A DNA stretch of 64,000 nucleotides. It comes from Streptomyces sp. B1I3. Its GTDB lineage: Bacteria; Actinomycetota; Actinomycetes; Streptomycetales; Streptomycetaceae. Location of the stretch: contig NZ_JAUSYD010000001.1 of NCBI RefSeq assembly GCF_030816615.1, positions 4,176,501 to 4,240,500 on the forward strand, written 5' to 3'. How positions within the stretch are numbered: position 1 is the stretch's first letter; each line of letters starts with the position of its first letter. Both the position numbers and the translations under genes were made by a program. The notes under the pieces are model-generated. The model was not told the origin of the DNA. It was given only the letters and a program-made list of their open reading frames with translations, and ran no database searches. Positions 34,464 to 43,848 of the stretch are shown in pieces.

Positions 34464-35582
34464 TCAGCGCAGGACGTTCAGCATCTCCGCGGTGAACGGC
34501 GTGATGTCCGCGGCGCGGCCACGCAGGGTCTTCTCCGCCCACTCGGGGTCCGCGATCAGCGCGCGGCCGACGGCGACCATGTCGAACTCGTCGCGTTCCA
34601 GGCGGCTCAGCAACTGGTCGATGCCGGTGACCGCGGAACCGTTGCCCTGGAAGGCGCCGAAGAAGTCGCCGTCGAGTCCGACGGAGCCGACCGTGACGGT
34701 CGGCCTACCGCTGATCTTCTTCACCCAGCCGGCGAGGTTCAGGTCGGAGTCGTCGAACTCCGGCAGCCAGTAACGGCGCGTGGACGCGTGGAAGACGTCG
34801 ACACCGGCCTCGGCCAGCGGAGTCAGCAGGGCCTCCAGCTCCTCGGGGGTCTGCGCCAGCTTCGCCTCGTAGGAATCCATCTTCCACTGGGACAGGCGGA
34901 AGAAGAGGGGGAAGGAGTCGGACACGGCCGCGCGGCAGGCCGCCACGATCTCGGCCGCGAAACGGGTCCGGGCGACGAGGCTGCCGCCGTAGGCATCGGT
35001 ACGGCGGTTGCTACCGGACCAGAGGAACTGGTCGATCAGATATCCGTGGGCGCCGTGCAGTTCGGCTCCGTCGAAGCCGAGGCGCTCAGCGGTGGCCGCC
35101 GCGTCGGCGAACGCGGTGATGACGTCGTCGAGGTCCTTCTGCGTCATGGCGCGCCCCTTGGGCTCCCCCGACAGGGACACCCCCGAGGGGCCGACCGGCT
35201 CCGCGTCCGCCACCGGCGGAGCGCCCTCCGCGCGCGTGACGCCCACGTGCCAGAGCTGAGGGATGATCGCGCCGCCTGCCCGGTGCACGGAGTCCGCGAC
35301 ACCGGCCCAGCCGGCGAGCGCGTCCTCGCCGTGGAACCGCGGGACCCGGTCACTGGTACCCGCGGAGGGGTGGTCGACGTAGGTGCCCTCGGTGATGATC
35401 AGCCCCACGCCGCCGGCGGCCCGCCGGGCGTAGTAGTCCGCCACGTCCTGGCCCGGGACGCCGCCCGGGGAGAACTGCCGGGTCATGGGCGCCATGGCGA
35501 TCCGGTTGCGCGAGTTCAGCCCCCGTACCGCGAACGGCCGCGAGAGGGTGTCTGCTGAACGGCCGGTTGTCACGTCTGTCAC
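34464..35582 (-). CDS. Old Yellow Enzyme-type NADH:flavin oxidoreductase
   Basis: A 372-residue FMN TIM barrel that reduces activated alkenes with NAD(P)H. It shows LSRPFAVRGLNSRNRIAMAP at the N terminus, QLWHVG, ELHGAHGYLIDQFLW, R-T-D-x-YGGS, and the phosphate-binding VGRALIADPEW near the end. The start is GTG at 35582 with AGGA six bases upstream. Similar proteins degrade or detoxify enones, nitroesters or terpenoids; substrate unknown. Confidence 0.9.
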   Translation of the reverse strand: MTDVTTGRSADTLSRPFAVRGLNSRNRIAMAPMTRQFSPGGVPGQDVADYYARRAAGGVGLIITEGTYVDHPSAGTSDRVPRFHGEDALAGWAGVADSVHRAGGAIIPQLWHVGVTRAEGAPPVADAEPVGPSGVSLSGEPKGRAMTQKDLDDVITAFADAAATAERLGFDGAELHGAHGYLIDQFLWSGSNRRTDAYGGSLVARTRFAAEIVAACRAAVSDSFPLFFRLSQWKMDSYEAKLAQTPEELEALLTPLAEAGVDVFHASTRRYWLPEFDDSDLNLAGWVKKISGRPTVTVGSVGLDGDFFGAFQGNGSAVTGIDQLLSRLERDEFDMVAVGRALIADPEWAEKTLRGRAADITPFTAEMLNVLR

Positions 35583-35723
35583 ATCATGTCCTGTTCATCG
35601 GCGCGGGCGTGTCCACCGTCGCCAACATCGAGGCGAGGCCGGGGCATCCCGCTCGGGCCCGATGTGGTCAACGTCTCCCGGGGCTCTCGCGGTGATCCCG
35701 GTGTCCTCCGGAACGCGGCCGCC

Positions 35724-35755
35724 CCGCCCCGCCCCACGGGAGTGGGACGGGACGG
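35724..35755 (-). terminator. Terminator of the VCBS-repeat gene
   Basis: A 14-base stem (one G-U/mismatch) CCGCCCCGCCCCAC / GTGGGACGGGGCGG with loop GGGA, 43 bases downstream of the stop on the minus strand. Confidence 0.7.
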
Positions 35756-35798
35756 GGCGGACGGACACGTGGTGCGACGCGTGATCGCACCGACGCGA

Positions 35799-37571
35799 TC
35801 AGAGCAGGTCGGGGTACTGGTTCCAGCCGCCGGTGCCGATCTGCACCCGCGCCTTGAACGGCGAAGCCGCCTTGCCCGTACCGGCGTAGAAGAACAGCTG
35901 ACCCGCGGAGTTGGACGCCAGCAGGTCGGCGATGCCGTCCCCGTTGATGTCACCCGGCGCCGCGAGGTTGGTGTACTGGCTCCAGCCCGTACCGCCCACC
36001 TTCGTCTGCGCGCCGAACGGGCTGCTCGCCTTGCCGGTGCCGGCGTAGAAGTAGAGGCCGGAGGAGCTGCGGGCGATCAGGTCGGCCCGCCCGTCGAGGT
36101 TGAAGTCACCGGCACCGACCAGCTTGTTGAACTGGTTCCAGCCGCCGCCCCCGACCTGCACACGGGCCTTCACGGAGGTTCCGTTGCCGCTGCCGGCGTA
36201 GAAGTAGAGCCCGGCCGAGCTGCGGGCGAGCAGGTCGCTCCTGCCGTCACCGTTCAGGTCACCGGGCCCGACGACCAGGTTGTACGACTTCGAGCCGCTC
36301 GCGAGAAGCGAGTCGTCCGAGGCGTAGTCCGCCGTGTTGTACAGGTGGCCGTCGTACGTGCTGTGAGCGATCAGGTCCGAATCGCCGGTGTCCCGGAGCG
36401 ACACCGAGTGGGTCAGCCGGACCTCGGAACGGGTCCAGCCCGTGCCGATCAGGTACTTCGCCGACAGCCGGCCCGTGCCGGTGCCGTCGTAGTAGTACAG
36501 CGTGCCGTTGCTGGTGCGGGCGAAGACACCCTGCTTGCCGAAGGCCGGCTGCCCGCCGGAACCGGCCAGCGGGGTCAGCCCGTTCCAGCCCGTGCCGGAG
36601 GACTGCCTGGCCTGGAAGGTGCCGGTGCCCTTGCCGTCGTAGAACCAGAGCGTGCCGTCGTACCCGCGGGCGACGAGGTCCGCCGTGCCGTTGCCGTTGT
36701 AGTCGGTGCCGCCGGCCAGCTGGTTGTACTGCGACCAGCCCGCGCCGCCGACCTGGAGCCGGTCCATGAACGGATAACCGGTGGCGGCTCCGTTGCCGGG
36801 GTAGACGTACAGCCCGGAGGAGTTACGGGTCACCAGGTCGGCGATGCCGTCCCCGGTGAGGTCGTCCGCACCGACCAGCTGGTCGAACTGGCTCCAGCCG
36901 GCCCCGCCGATCTGGACGCCCTTGCCGAAGTTGGTACCGGTGCCCGGGAAGAGGAAGAGACCCGCGGTGCTGCGCGCGAGCAGGTCGGGGTTGCCGTCAC
37001 CGTTGAGGTCACCCGGAACGACGAGTTTGTTGTACGCCTGCCAGCCGCTGCTCAGCGTGGAGTACGCCGAGAGCCCGCCCTCGTACGTGGCGCTCACGCC
37101 GTCGTGCAGCCGCAGGGAGCCGGTGGCGGTCAGGGACAGCAGATCGGCCCGACCGTCACCGGTGAGGTCGCCGGGCAGCAGGAGGTCCTTGACCTGCGAA
37201 TCGGCGCCGGAGATCGCGGGAACCGCGTCGTATCCCCAGTCGGTCCACACGTCACCGGAGGGCAGGCGGTAGACGAAGTCGCCCGTGCCGTCGTTGTCGA
37301 AGTCGGCCCGCTGCGCGGCGGGGGCGGCGGCGGCCCGGGCCAGGCCCCGGCTCTTCCCGGCGGTCGACGACCGGCCGGGCACGGAGAGGACCGGACGCTC
37401 GGTGGTGGTCGGACGGGGAGCGACGATCGTTCCCGGCGTACCCCCGTCCGCCTCGGCCGCGTACGCGGTGATCGTCATCGAGCTGCTGACCAGCAGTCCG
37501 GCGCAGCCGAGCGCGGCGGATACGGCGATCCGTCGGGGCCACCGGGACTCAGGTCTCGCAGGGTTGGGCAT
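35799..37571 (-). CDS. Secreted FG-GAP/VCBS-repeat protein
   Basis: 590 residues. A long signal peptide ends near AYA|AEAD. A disordered Pro/Thr/Arg-rich segment (about 35-85) is followed by at least eight FG-GAP/VCBS repeats of about 45-60 residues, each with a DxNxDGxxD calcium-loop variant such as GDLNGDGNPDLLAR or GDFNLDGRADLIAR, and W-x-Q-(F/Y) motifs. It probably folds into a calcium-bound beta-propeller outside the cell; no catalytic domain is fused. ATG at 37571 has GGAGGC upstream. The repeats explain the regular opposite-strand open frame. Confidence 0.88.
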   Translation of the reverse strand: MPNPARPESRWPRRIAVSAALGCAGLLVSSSMTITAYAAEADGGTPGTIVAPRPTTTERPVLSVPGRSSTAGKSRGLARAAAAPAAQRADFDNDGTGDFVYRLPSGDVWTDWGYDAVPAISGADSQVKDLLLPGDLTGDGRADLLSLTATGSLRLHDGVSATYEGGLSAYSTLSSGWQAYNKLVVPGDLNGDGNPDLLARSTAGLFLFPGTGTNFGKGVQIGGAGWSQFDQLVGADDLTGDGIADLVTRNSSGLYVYPGNGAATGYPFMDRLQVGGAGWSQYNQLAGGTDYNGNGTADLVARGYDGTLWFYDGKGTGTFQARQSSGTGWNGLTPLAGSGGQPAFGKQGVFARTSNGTLYYYDGTGTGRLSAKYLIGTGWTRSEVRLTHSVSLRDTGDSDLIAHSTYDGHLYNTADYASDDSLLASGSKSYNLVVGPGDLNGDGRSDLLARSSAGLYFYAGSGNGTSVKARVQVGGGGWNQFNKLVGAGDFNLDGRADLIARSSSGLYFYAGTGKASSPFGAQTKVGGTGWSQYTNLAAPGDINGDGIADLLASNSAGQLFFYAGTGKAASPFKARVQIGTGGWNQYPDLL

Positions 37572-38482
37572 GCTGCCTCCACGTGAAAGATAAGGAGACC
37601 GTCTGAGGAAGCAGCGCTTGCCGGGCAGAACCACAGATATGTGACGTCGTCGACGTGCCTACGGCGATATGCCCTCAGCACGCGGAACGACGGAACCAGA
37701 AACCCCCCACCGATGGTGGCGCCCCTCCCCAGGGTCGTGATGTAGATCTATCCTCAGAAAGGCCTCGGAGGCAAGTCCCTTATCCGGAGTGCGGGGTTGT
37801 GGCCCTGTTCGGGAAAAGTGCGAACCGGGCGCAAGGCGGCGGTGCGGCACGCCGAATGGCGGAGATGCGGACCGTCAAAAGGGATGACCCCACCGAATTG
37901 CGCCGACGACAGCGGGAGAAATAACGGGTGGGGAAACGCCCGGCCGCCCGTCGCTCGTGCCCAGTTCGCGACTACGGCGTGGATGTGCCCAAGCCGCACC
38001 TCGAGAACGACCACCGAGACAGCCGGGAGGCGTGCGGGGCGTCCGGGCGCGAAGCTCCGGCCCAGCTCCGAAGCCCGAGGTCCCCGCACGCGGCCGGCAG
38101 TCACCGTCCCGACGTTCCACCGGCATCGGCGCGTTGCCCGCTCCGCCCGTCGTGGCTCGTGTGCCGGCGTTCCCGGTATGCCTCGTCGTCGCGGTGCGAG
38201 GCCGGCGCATACACACAGCGGCTCGTGACAGAAGTTCTCCCCAGGTGCCTGCTACTCCGGCTCACTGCTCCGGCTCACTGCTCCGGCTCACTGCTCCGGC
38301 TCACGAGACCCTGCGATCAGCGGGCCAGGCGGTCGCGCTCCTCGTCTGTCGTGGAATCCCTGTGATTGTCGCCGGCCTTCTGTGGCTTCGTCTGTGATCG
38401 GTAACAGAGGCAGCCTGTGCGGGCGTTCGTGTGTCTTGATGGGCGCACGGCATCGGCGGAAACGGCAAAGGGGCGGGCGGAC
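37572..38482. other. 911-bp intergenic region with a 13-bp tandem repeat
   Basis: No supported gene. CTCCGGCTCACTG is repeated three full times and once partly at 38255-38304. The rest looks like non-coding sequence of lower coding bias between divergent secreted-protein genes. Confidence 0.55.
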
Positions 38483-39244
38483 ATGGCAAGGCACAAGGGA
38501 AGGGGATGGAACGGCCGGCTTCTCGCGGCGGCACTCGGGGTGACGACGCTGGCCGCTGCCACCTCGGTGTGGACCGCGCAGGCCGACCCCACCGGAGGGC
38601 GGCAGCCGCAAGCACGTGTCTCGGCGCCGGACACCCGGCCCGTGGCGGTGGACATCGCACACGCCTCGGACCGCGGCGCCCGTGGCGTCAACATCACCAT
38701 CGACGACGGACCGGACCCGGCCTGGACGCCGCAGGTGCTGCAACTGCTGAAGGACAGTGGTGTGAAGGCCACGTTCTGCATGGTGGGCACGCAGGCCGAG
38801 GCGTACCCGGACCTGGTCAAGGCGGTCGTGGCGGACGGGCACCGACTGTGTGACCACACGGTCTCGCACGACACCGCCATGGACGGCCGGTCCGAGGCCT
38901 ACCAGTCCCAGCAGATCCTGGATGCCGAACGCATGATCACCAAGGCGTCCGGGGGAGTCCGGCCGCAGTACTACCGCGCCCCGGGCGGAGCCTTCACGCC
39001 GTACAGCCGGCAGCTCGCCGCGTCCCGGGGAATGCGACCGTTGGGCTGGAACGTCGACACCAAGGACTTCGAGCGTCCCGGTGTGGACACCATGGTGGCC
39101 ACCGTCAAGAGCGAGATCGCCAACGGGCCGACCGTGCTCTTCCACGACGCGGGTGGGGATCGCTCCCAGACCTTGGCCGCGCTGCGCGAGATCCTGCCCT
39201 GGCTGAAGCAGCAGGGGTACTCCTTCGGCTTTCCCGTGCGGTGA
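38483..39244 (+). CDS. Secreted polysaccharide deacetylase (NodB family)
   Basis: 253 residues. A signal peptide (about 1-34) and a NodB domain with motif 1 TIDDGPD (metal Asp), motif 2 HTVSHDT (two metal His), motif 3 RAPGG, motif 4 GWNVDTKDF and motif 5 LFHDAGG. All catalytic and metal residues are present. It removes acetyl groups from chitin-like or peptidoglycan glycans. ATG at 38483 is chosen to give a proper signal peptide (MARHKGRGWNGRLLAAALG). Confidence 0.92.
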   Translation: MARHKGRGWNGRLLAAALGVTTLAAATSVWTAQADPTGGRQPQARVSAPDTRPVAVDIAHASDRGARGVNITIDDGPDPAWTPQVLQLLKDSGVKATFCMVGTQAEAYPDLVKAVVADGHRLCDHTVSHDTAMDGRSEAYQSQQILDAERMITKASGGVRPQYYRAPGGAFTPYSRQLAASRGMRPLGWNVDTKDFERPGVDTMVATVKSEIANGPTVLFHDAGGDRSQTLAALREILPWLKQQGYSFGFPVR

Positions 39245-39286
39245 GTGAACTGCGTTCCCGTCGGCGGAGACGATCAGCTGCTGGAA

Positions 39287-39479
39287 GCCCGCGGACTGAG
39301 CCATCGACCCGGCCGCACCCGAAATCCGCAAGGCGCCCGTCGACGAGCCCGCGATCTTCCTCCAGCTGTTCGCCGTGACGCGTCACACCGAGGCCGCGAA
39401 CACCTCGACCGCTGACGTCACTGCAGCACTGCGCACAGTCGCGCGGCGGGACCTCGCCAAGCACCTCCCTCCGGACTAG
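39287..39479 (+). pseudogene. Possible gene remnant (C-terminal fragment)
   Basis: A start-less open frame (DPAAPEIRKAPVDEPAIFLQ through to a stop at 39479) has natural-looking codon use but begins straight after a stop codon. I do not recognise the parent family. Confidence 0.3.
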
Positions 39480-39787
39480 GCAAGGTCGTCGAGCGGCCTG
39501 AGGAAACGGCGCTCGTAACGCTTGATGCAGCGGGTCTCACGAGCCAGTTCGAACGCTTCCTGGCACTCCGGATCGGACATGCTGGCCGATCGGTACTGCT
39601 CGTACGCGGCCAGGCTGGGAAAGGAGAACAGGGCGTAGGCAATGTCGCTGTCGCCCTCACTCGGGAGGAAGTAGCCGTGGTGCGTCCCGCCGAGTCGGTT
39701 GACGAGCCGGACCCAGCGGCGGCCGTACTCCTCGAACGCCTCGATCTTGTCGGCGTCGATCTCGTACTTCAGATGAATGGTGATCAT
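39476..39787 (-). CDS. NIPSNAP-family protein
   Basis: 103 residues, a single dimeric alpha/beta-barrel (ferredoxin-like) domain: MITIHLKYEIDADKIEAFEEY, LGGTHHGYFLPSEGDSD and YALFSFPSLAAYEQYR are the usual NIPSNAP blocks. The function of bacterial members is unclear. ATG at 39787 begins the domain. Confidence 0.85.
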   Translation of the reverse strand: MITIHLKYEIDADKIEAFEEYGRRWVRLVNRLGGTHHGYFLPSEGDSDIAYALFSFPSLAAYEQYRSASMSDPECQEAFELARETRCIKRYERRFLRPLDDLA

Positions 39788-39991
39788 GCCTGCATGATGC
39801 CGTGGCACGGACGCAGATCGGTATGACCGAAGCCGCTTGCCGGGCCGACGGCTGGTCCGGACGGAATTGCCCCTCCCCGGGCACGAGACTCTGACCCTCT
39901 GGAGTGGTGGAAGGCACAGCCTCTCCTCCATGGATCTCCGCTGCCGATCACGCTGCCGGCCCTGGCCGGACGTGGAGTGGCGCTGTTGTGT

Positions 39992-40171
39992 TCAGAGCGC
40001 GGGGGCCGTCCGTTTGCGGTAGCAGGTGATCACGGCTGTTTCCGTGCGGTCGATGCCTTCGAGACGGCCGAAACGGCTGGTGAGGTGGACGTGCGGCGCG
40101 TCGGCGTCGCGGCAGACGACGATGGCCGTGAGGTTGTGGGTGCCGGTCAGGGTGGCGCGCAGAGCCCCGGT
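39992..40171 (-). pseudogene. C-terminal remnant of an Lrp/AsnC-family regulator
   Basis: About 59 codons (ATLTGTHNLTAIVVCRDAD ... RLEGIDRTETAVITCYRKR) match the effector-binding (RAM) half of Lrp/AsnC regulators, including the strand/turn before a C-terminal TETAVITC. No DNA-binding half exists upstream; that space is occupied by the DUF6243 gene 76 bases away. A truncated relic. Confidence 0.6.
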
Positions 40172-40247
40172 GCAGCATCGGGGCCCGGACCGTGCTGCGC
40201 GGTCCGGGCCCTGGCCCGTGCGGTGTCCGCCCTGCGGCGGCGATGCG

Positions 40248-40475
40248 TCAGCTCTGTGCGGTGTCGTCGTCCGTCCGCCCGGCGTCCTCGGCCGCGCCCT
40301 CGGCCGCGCCCGCCTTCTCGCGCATCTTGCGCACCAGCTCCGCCTTCTGGTCGGCGGCACCCTGGCGGTCGAGGTTGCGGTGCGGACCGTTGTTCTGCCG
40401 TTCGGCGCGGGACAGCCTCTTGCGCTGGCCGCCGCCCATGCCCACGGGGTTGTTGATGTTCTTGCTGACGGTCAT
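40248..40475 (-). CDS. DUF6243 family protein
   Basis: 75 residues: MTVSKNINNPVGMGGGQRKR then LSRAERQNNGPHRNLDRQG, basic, with an acidic Ala/Asp tail. The N terminus is the recognised conserved part of this small Streptomyces family. Probably largely unstructured. ATG at 40475 is preceded by GGAG at seven bases. Confidence 0.82.
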   Translation of the reverse strand: MTVSKNINNPVGMGGGQRKRLSRAERQNNGPHRNLDRQGAADQKAELVRKMREKAGAAEGAAEDAGRTDDDTAQS

Positions 40476-41540
40476 GGGTTCTCCGGAAAAGATGTGAAGT
40501 GATCTACGGATTCATCGGTGGGGGACGGGCGCGGCGACGTCGGGGGACGTCAGCAGGGGGCCCATCACGCTCTCACTCGTAAATCGGCGTCTGGAAGAAC
40601 ATGACAAAGACGTTACCCGGTTCCGTCGGCCCCGCACGCCATGCCCTTTCGCCGCCTCGGCGTCCTCGGCTTGTCGGCGAGCGCCCGGGGTGAGCCGTTT
40701 CCTTCCGGGACCTCAGATCGCCGGGGCCTTGAGGCCGGCGGTTGCGGCCGGCCTCCTTCGATGGCCGTACCACTACCGGCAGGGATGTTCGCCGCTACCA
40801 GCGCTGCGGCCGCGCGGGCTCCGAGGCGGAGCCGGCCACGTGACGGAATGTGCGACGACCCAGGCGAGCGGAAGAGAACCACTTTCCACAGACCGTCTCC
40901 GCTCGGCACTGCACGTGGAACCTCCTCATGGAACCGAAGGCTCCCCGACCCACCCGGAGTCCGTGGAAATCTCGATGCGGAACTCGCGTTCGTCGATGCT
41001 GGTCGCGCATACAGCGAACCGTGCCTCGCCACGTGCGCAGCATGCGGCGAACGCGGGAGCGTACCCATCGACGGGATCCAGCGGTTCGGCACAGTGCCCG
41101 CGCCGAAGCGCCTCGCGAGCCGGCGCTTCTCCCAGGCCGCCTGAACGGGTGCGGTAACGGGGCTGGAAGTCGCATGTATTGAGTTTGTGCGGAGATGAGG
41201 TCGTGGGTGCGCCCCGCCCACGTGGCAGCGGTTCGTCGATCTCACCTGGACGGCGGCACGATGACATCCCGGATGGGATTCCCTTGCGGTCGCGCCTGAG
41301 ACTTTGCGTCATGTGAGTGAAGAAAAAAGACGCACCGGAGTGAATAGGCTTATGATCATAAGCGCTCAATTGGCTATTGCCATTTTACTGGCGTGTCGTT
41401 GCCGCGGAAATCGTTGATTTTGTTTCCGGAGTGCTAAAGATTATTGCGTAATATTCGGCGGCAACGTGACAGTGGCCGGGCTGTTTGGCTGGGCCAGGTG
41501 TGCCGTGGACCACGACTCTCCGACAGGAAATGGCCTCTCG
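40476..41540. other. 1065-bp intergenic region
   Basis: No frame convinced me as a gene. The right end (41300-41460) is AT-richer than its surroundings and carries the perfect palindrome GCTTATGATCATAAGC (41348-41363), a likely promoter/operator zone for the DUF3494 gene. Confidence 0.5.
41348..41363. promoter_or_regulatory. Perfect 16-bp palindrome GCTTATGATCATAAGC
   Basis: Stands in an AT-rich patch 178 bases before the DUF3494 start. Its length and symmetry suit a dimeric repressor site. Confidence 0.5.
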
Positions 41541-42941
41541 ATGAAGTTGAAACTCCCTCAATTGGCTCCCCGCCGTGCTCTGTCCGGCTGGCTTGCCTCG
41601 GGGCTTGCCGCGACTGTTGCCGGTGTCATGGTTGCTGTGACGTCGACGCAGGCGATGGCCATCGCAACGCCCGTGCCGTTGGGCACGGCTGCCTCGTACT
41701 CCGTTCTGGCGGGTGCGGAGGTCACGAACACCGGTCCTACGGTCCTCAGTCAGGACCTCGGGGTGAGCCCGGGGACGGCTATTTCCGGATTCCCGCCCGG
41801 GCAGGTGCTCGGTGCGGTGCATTCCGCGGACGCTGCGGCGCTGCAGGCCAAGAGTGATTTGATCGTGGCGTACAACCAAGCGGCGGGCCAGGCCACGAAT
41901 TTCGCGCTTGCGGCGGGTATCGGGAACGGCGACACGCTGCTTCCGGGTGTGTACACCGCTGTGTCGGGTGTGGGTCTCACCGGTGACCTGGTCCTGGATG
42001 CCGGGGGGAACCCGAACACGGTCTGGGTGTTCCAGATTCCTGAGGCTCTTACCACGGCGTCTTCCAGTCGGGTGCTTCTGACGAACGGCGCGTCTGCCTG
42101 CAATGTGTACTGGCAGATCGGCAGTTCGGCCACGCTGGGTACCAACTCCACCTTCGTCGGCACGATCATGGCTCTGACCTCGATCACTGTGACCACGGGG
42201 ACGAACATCCAGGGCCGCGCGCTGGCTCGCACCGGTGCGGTGACGCTCGACAACAACCGGATCTTCCCCGGAACGTGCTCACCCACGACCACGGGCGGAA
42301 CGACGACCGGCACCACCACCGGAACCACGACCGGGACCACCACCGGCACGACGACAGGCAGCACGACCGGTGTGCTGGGTGGTGTGCTGGGCGGTGCGAC
42401 GACCGGCGGTGCGTCGACGGGCGCGGTCGGCGGCCTTCTTGGCGGCATCTCGACCGGGGGCTTGGTCGCCGGCCAGGTGACCGGCGGTACGTCCGGGAAC
42501 ATCTCCGGCAACACATCGGGGAATGTCGCGGGCAACACGATCAGTGGTAACACCGCAGGCAATACGACCGGCGGCAACACCGCGGGGAATGTCACCGGCG
42601 GCCACGGTGGTGGGCCCGGCGGGCCGGATCACGGCGGCCCGGGCAACGGCGGGCCGGATCACGGCGGCCCGGGCAACGGCGGGCCGGATCACGGCGGCCC
42701 AGGCAATGGTGGGCCGGGCAACGGCGGCCCGGGTCACGGTCACGAGGGTGGACCGGACAACGGCCACGAGGGTGGGCCGGACAAGGGCCACGAGGGTGGG
42801 CCGGACAAGGGCCACGAGGGTGGACCGGACAAGGGTCACGAGGGTGGACCGGGTCACGGAGGCGACGACAAGCACGGCGAGCACCACGGCTACGGGGACA
42901 AGCCCGATGAGCAGGGTGGCCCTGAAGGTCACGCGGGTTAG
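41541..42941 (+). CDS. Secreted DUF3494 (ice-binding-like) protein with repeat tail
   Basis: 466 residues. A signal peptide ends near AMA|IAT (residue 40). Residues about 45-252 form the DUF3494 ice-binding-type beta-helix: LGTAASYSVLAGAEVTNTG, SQDLGVSPG, DLIVAYNQAAGQ, LPGVYTAVSGVGLTGDLVLD, VFQIPEALTTASSS, TIMALTSITVTTGTNIQGRA. Then follow a TTTG repeat (about 255-275), Gly/Ser/Asn repeats, GGPDHGGPGN repeats, several HEGGPDK repeats and a His/Asp/Glu tail. No LPXTG or membrane anchor is seen. It may act as an adhesin or ice/surface-binding protein. Ends before a 17-bp terminator. Confidence 0.85.
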   Translation: MKLKLPQLAPRRALSGWLASGLAATVAGVMVAVTSTQAMAIATPVPLGTAASYSVLAGAEVTNTGPTVLSQDLGVSPGTAISGFPPGQVLGAVHSADAAALQAKSDLIVAYNQAAGQATNFALAAGIGNGDTLLPGVYTAVSGVGLTGDLVLDAGGNPNTVWVFQIPEALTTASSSRVLLTNGASACNVYWQIGSSATLGTNSTFVGTIMALTSITVTTGTNIQGRALARTGAVTLDNNRIFPGTCSPTTTGGTTTGTTTGTTTGTTTGTTTGSTTGVLGGVLGGATTGGASTGAVGGLLGGISTGGLVAGQVTGGTSGNISGNTSGNVAGNTISGNTAGNTTGGNTAGNVTGGHGGGPGGPDHGGPGNGGPDHGGPGNGGPDHGGPGNGGPGNGGPGHGHEGGPDNGHEGGPDKGHEGGPDKGHEGGPDKGHEGGPGHGGDDKHGEHHGYGDKPDEQGGPEGHAG

Positions 42942-43026
42942 GTCTCGGACCTGGCACGGCGGTTCCGAGGAGTCACGGGGCCAGGTTCCGGACTGACCGT
43001 ACGTATGGAATGACTGGACGGCAGCT

Positions 43027-43068
43027 TGGCGGCATGCGGCAGATTCCTCTTTCTGCCGCATGCCGCCA
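43027..43068 (+). terminator. Terminator after the DUF3494 gene
   Basis: TGGCGGCATGCGGCAGA and its exact complement form a 17-bp stem around an 8-base loop, 85 bases after the stop codon. It probably separates this gene from the DUF5819 operon. Confidence 0.8.
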
Positions 43069-43140
43069 GTGGTATTCGCGACGACGGCATTAAATGCGAG
43101 AGTTGGCATGAGAAGAACTGGGTGGGCGGTGCCAGGCGGA

Positions 43141-43848
43141 ATGCAAGCAGTGGACACGGAAGAAGTGCAACAGCCCGAATCCGGTCCGCCCGGCGCCGGC
43201 GCCGGCAGTGAGGGTGAGGCTGTGTCGCCGAGCCGGGCGAAAGCTGCCCGTGCCCTGCACAAGGTTTCTTGCACCGTGGTGCTCATGTGTGTGGTGACAG
43301 CTTTGACGCACGTCGTCATGGTTTTTCTCCATGTGGCACCCCCAAATGCTGTGTCGAAGCGGTACAGCTCGCAGGTGAACGCGTGGGTGTACCCCCTGTT
43401 CGAGCAGAACTGGCGGTTGTTCGCCCCGGATCCCGACTCCGTCAACCGACAGGTATTGGCAAGGACTTCACACACCGCTCCAGATGGATCGGTCCGGGTG
43501 AGTGACTGGTTCGACCTCGGGGCTGTGGATTCTTCGGCAGTCGAGCAGAACGTATTCCCGAGCCACACGACGCAGAACATGTTGCGCCGCGCGTGGACCA
43601 CCTACGTCGAACTGCACGGCGGCAACGACGAGGCGAACTCGGAACGCGCCGTGATGTTGCAGCAGTACCTGCGCAACATCGCCGCTGACCGTTTCGAGGA
43701 CCACAACAGCGGTCCGTTCGAGTTCATCCAGCTTCGTGTCCTGACGCTGCCCATCGCAGCTCCCGGCACAGCGACTTCCAAGCGTCCGCCCGTCCCGGTC
43801 GAGAACCGGCTTCTGCCCTGGTGGAAGGTGTCCTCTCATGGGAACTGA
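43141..43848 (+). CDS. DUF5819 family membrane-anchored protein
   Basis: About 235 residues. One N-terminal transmembrane helix (about 50-75) is followed by VSKRYSSQVNAWVYPLFEQNWRLFAPDPDSVNRQVLAR, the DUF5819 hallmark with its NWxLFAPxP block, and an outside domain. ATG at 43141 is used; in-frame ATGs at 43108 and 43060 are alternatives and none has an ideal ribosome binding site. Its end overlaps the HTTM start by 11 bases, so the two are translationally coupled. The family is found next to HTTM genes and is probably a partner of that enzyme; its reaction is not established. Confidence 0.8.
   Translation: MQAVDTEEVQQPESGPPGAGAGSEGEAVSPSRAKAARALHKVSCTVVLMCVVTALTHVVMVFLHVAPPNAVSKRYSSQVNAWVYPLFEQNWRLFAPDPDSVNRQVLARTSHTAPDGSVRVSDWFDLGAVDSSAVEQNVFPSHTTQNMLRRAWTTYVELHGGNDEANSERAVMLQQYLRNIAADRFEDHNSGPFEFIQLRVLTLPIAAPGTATSKRPPVPVENRLLPWWKVSSHGN

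Noticed and set aside
35586..37586. 666-codon plus-strand frame opposite the VCBS-repeat gene
   Set aside because: Mirrors the repeat structure of the minus gene; no independent evidence.
40613..41245. 210-codon minus-strand frame in the 40.5-41.5 kb gap
   Set aside because: Uneven codon bias, no start context, no domain; the overlapping plus frames are equally unconvincing.
42279..43601. 440-codon minus-strand frame opposite DUF3494/DUF5819
   Set aside because: Composed of repeats antisense to the Gly-rich tail; no domain.
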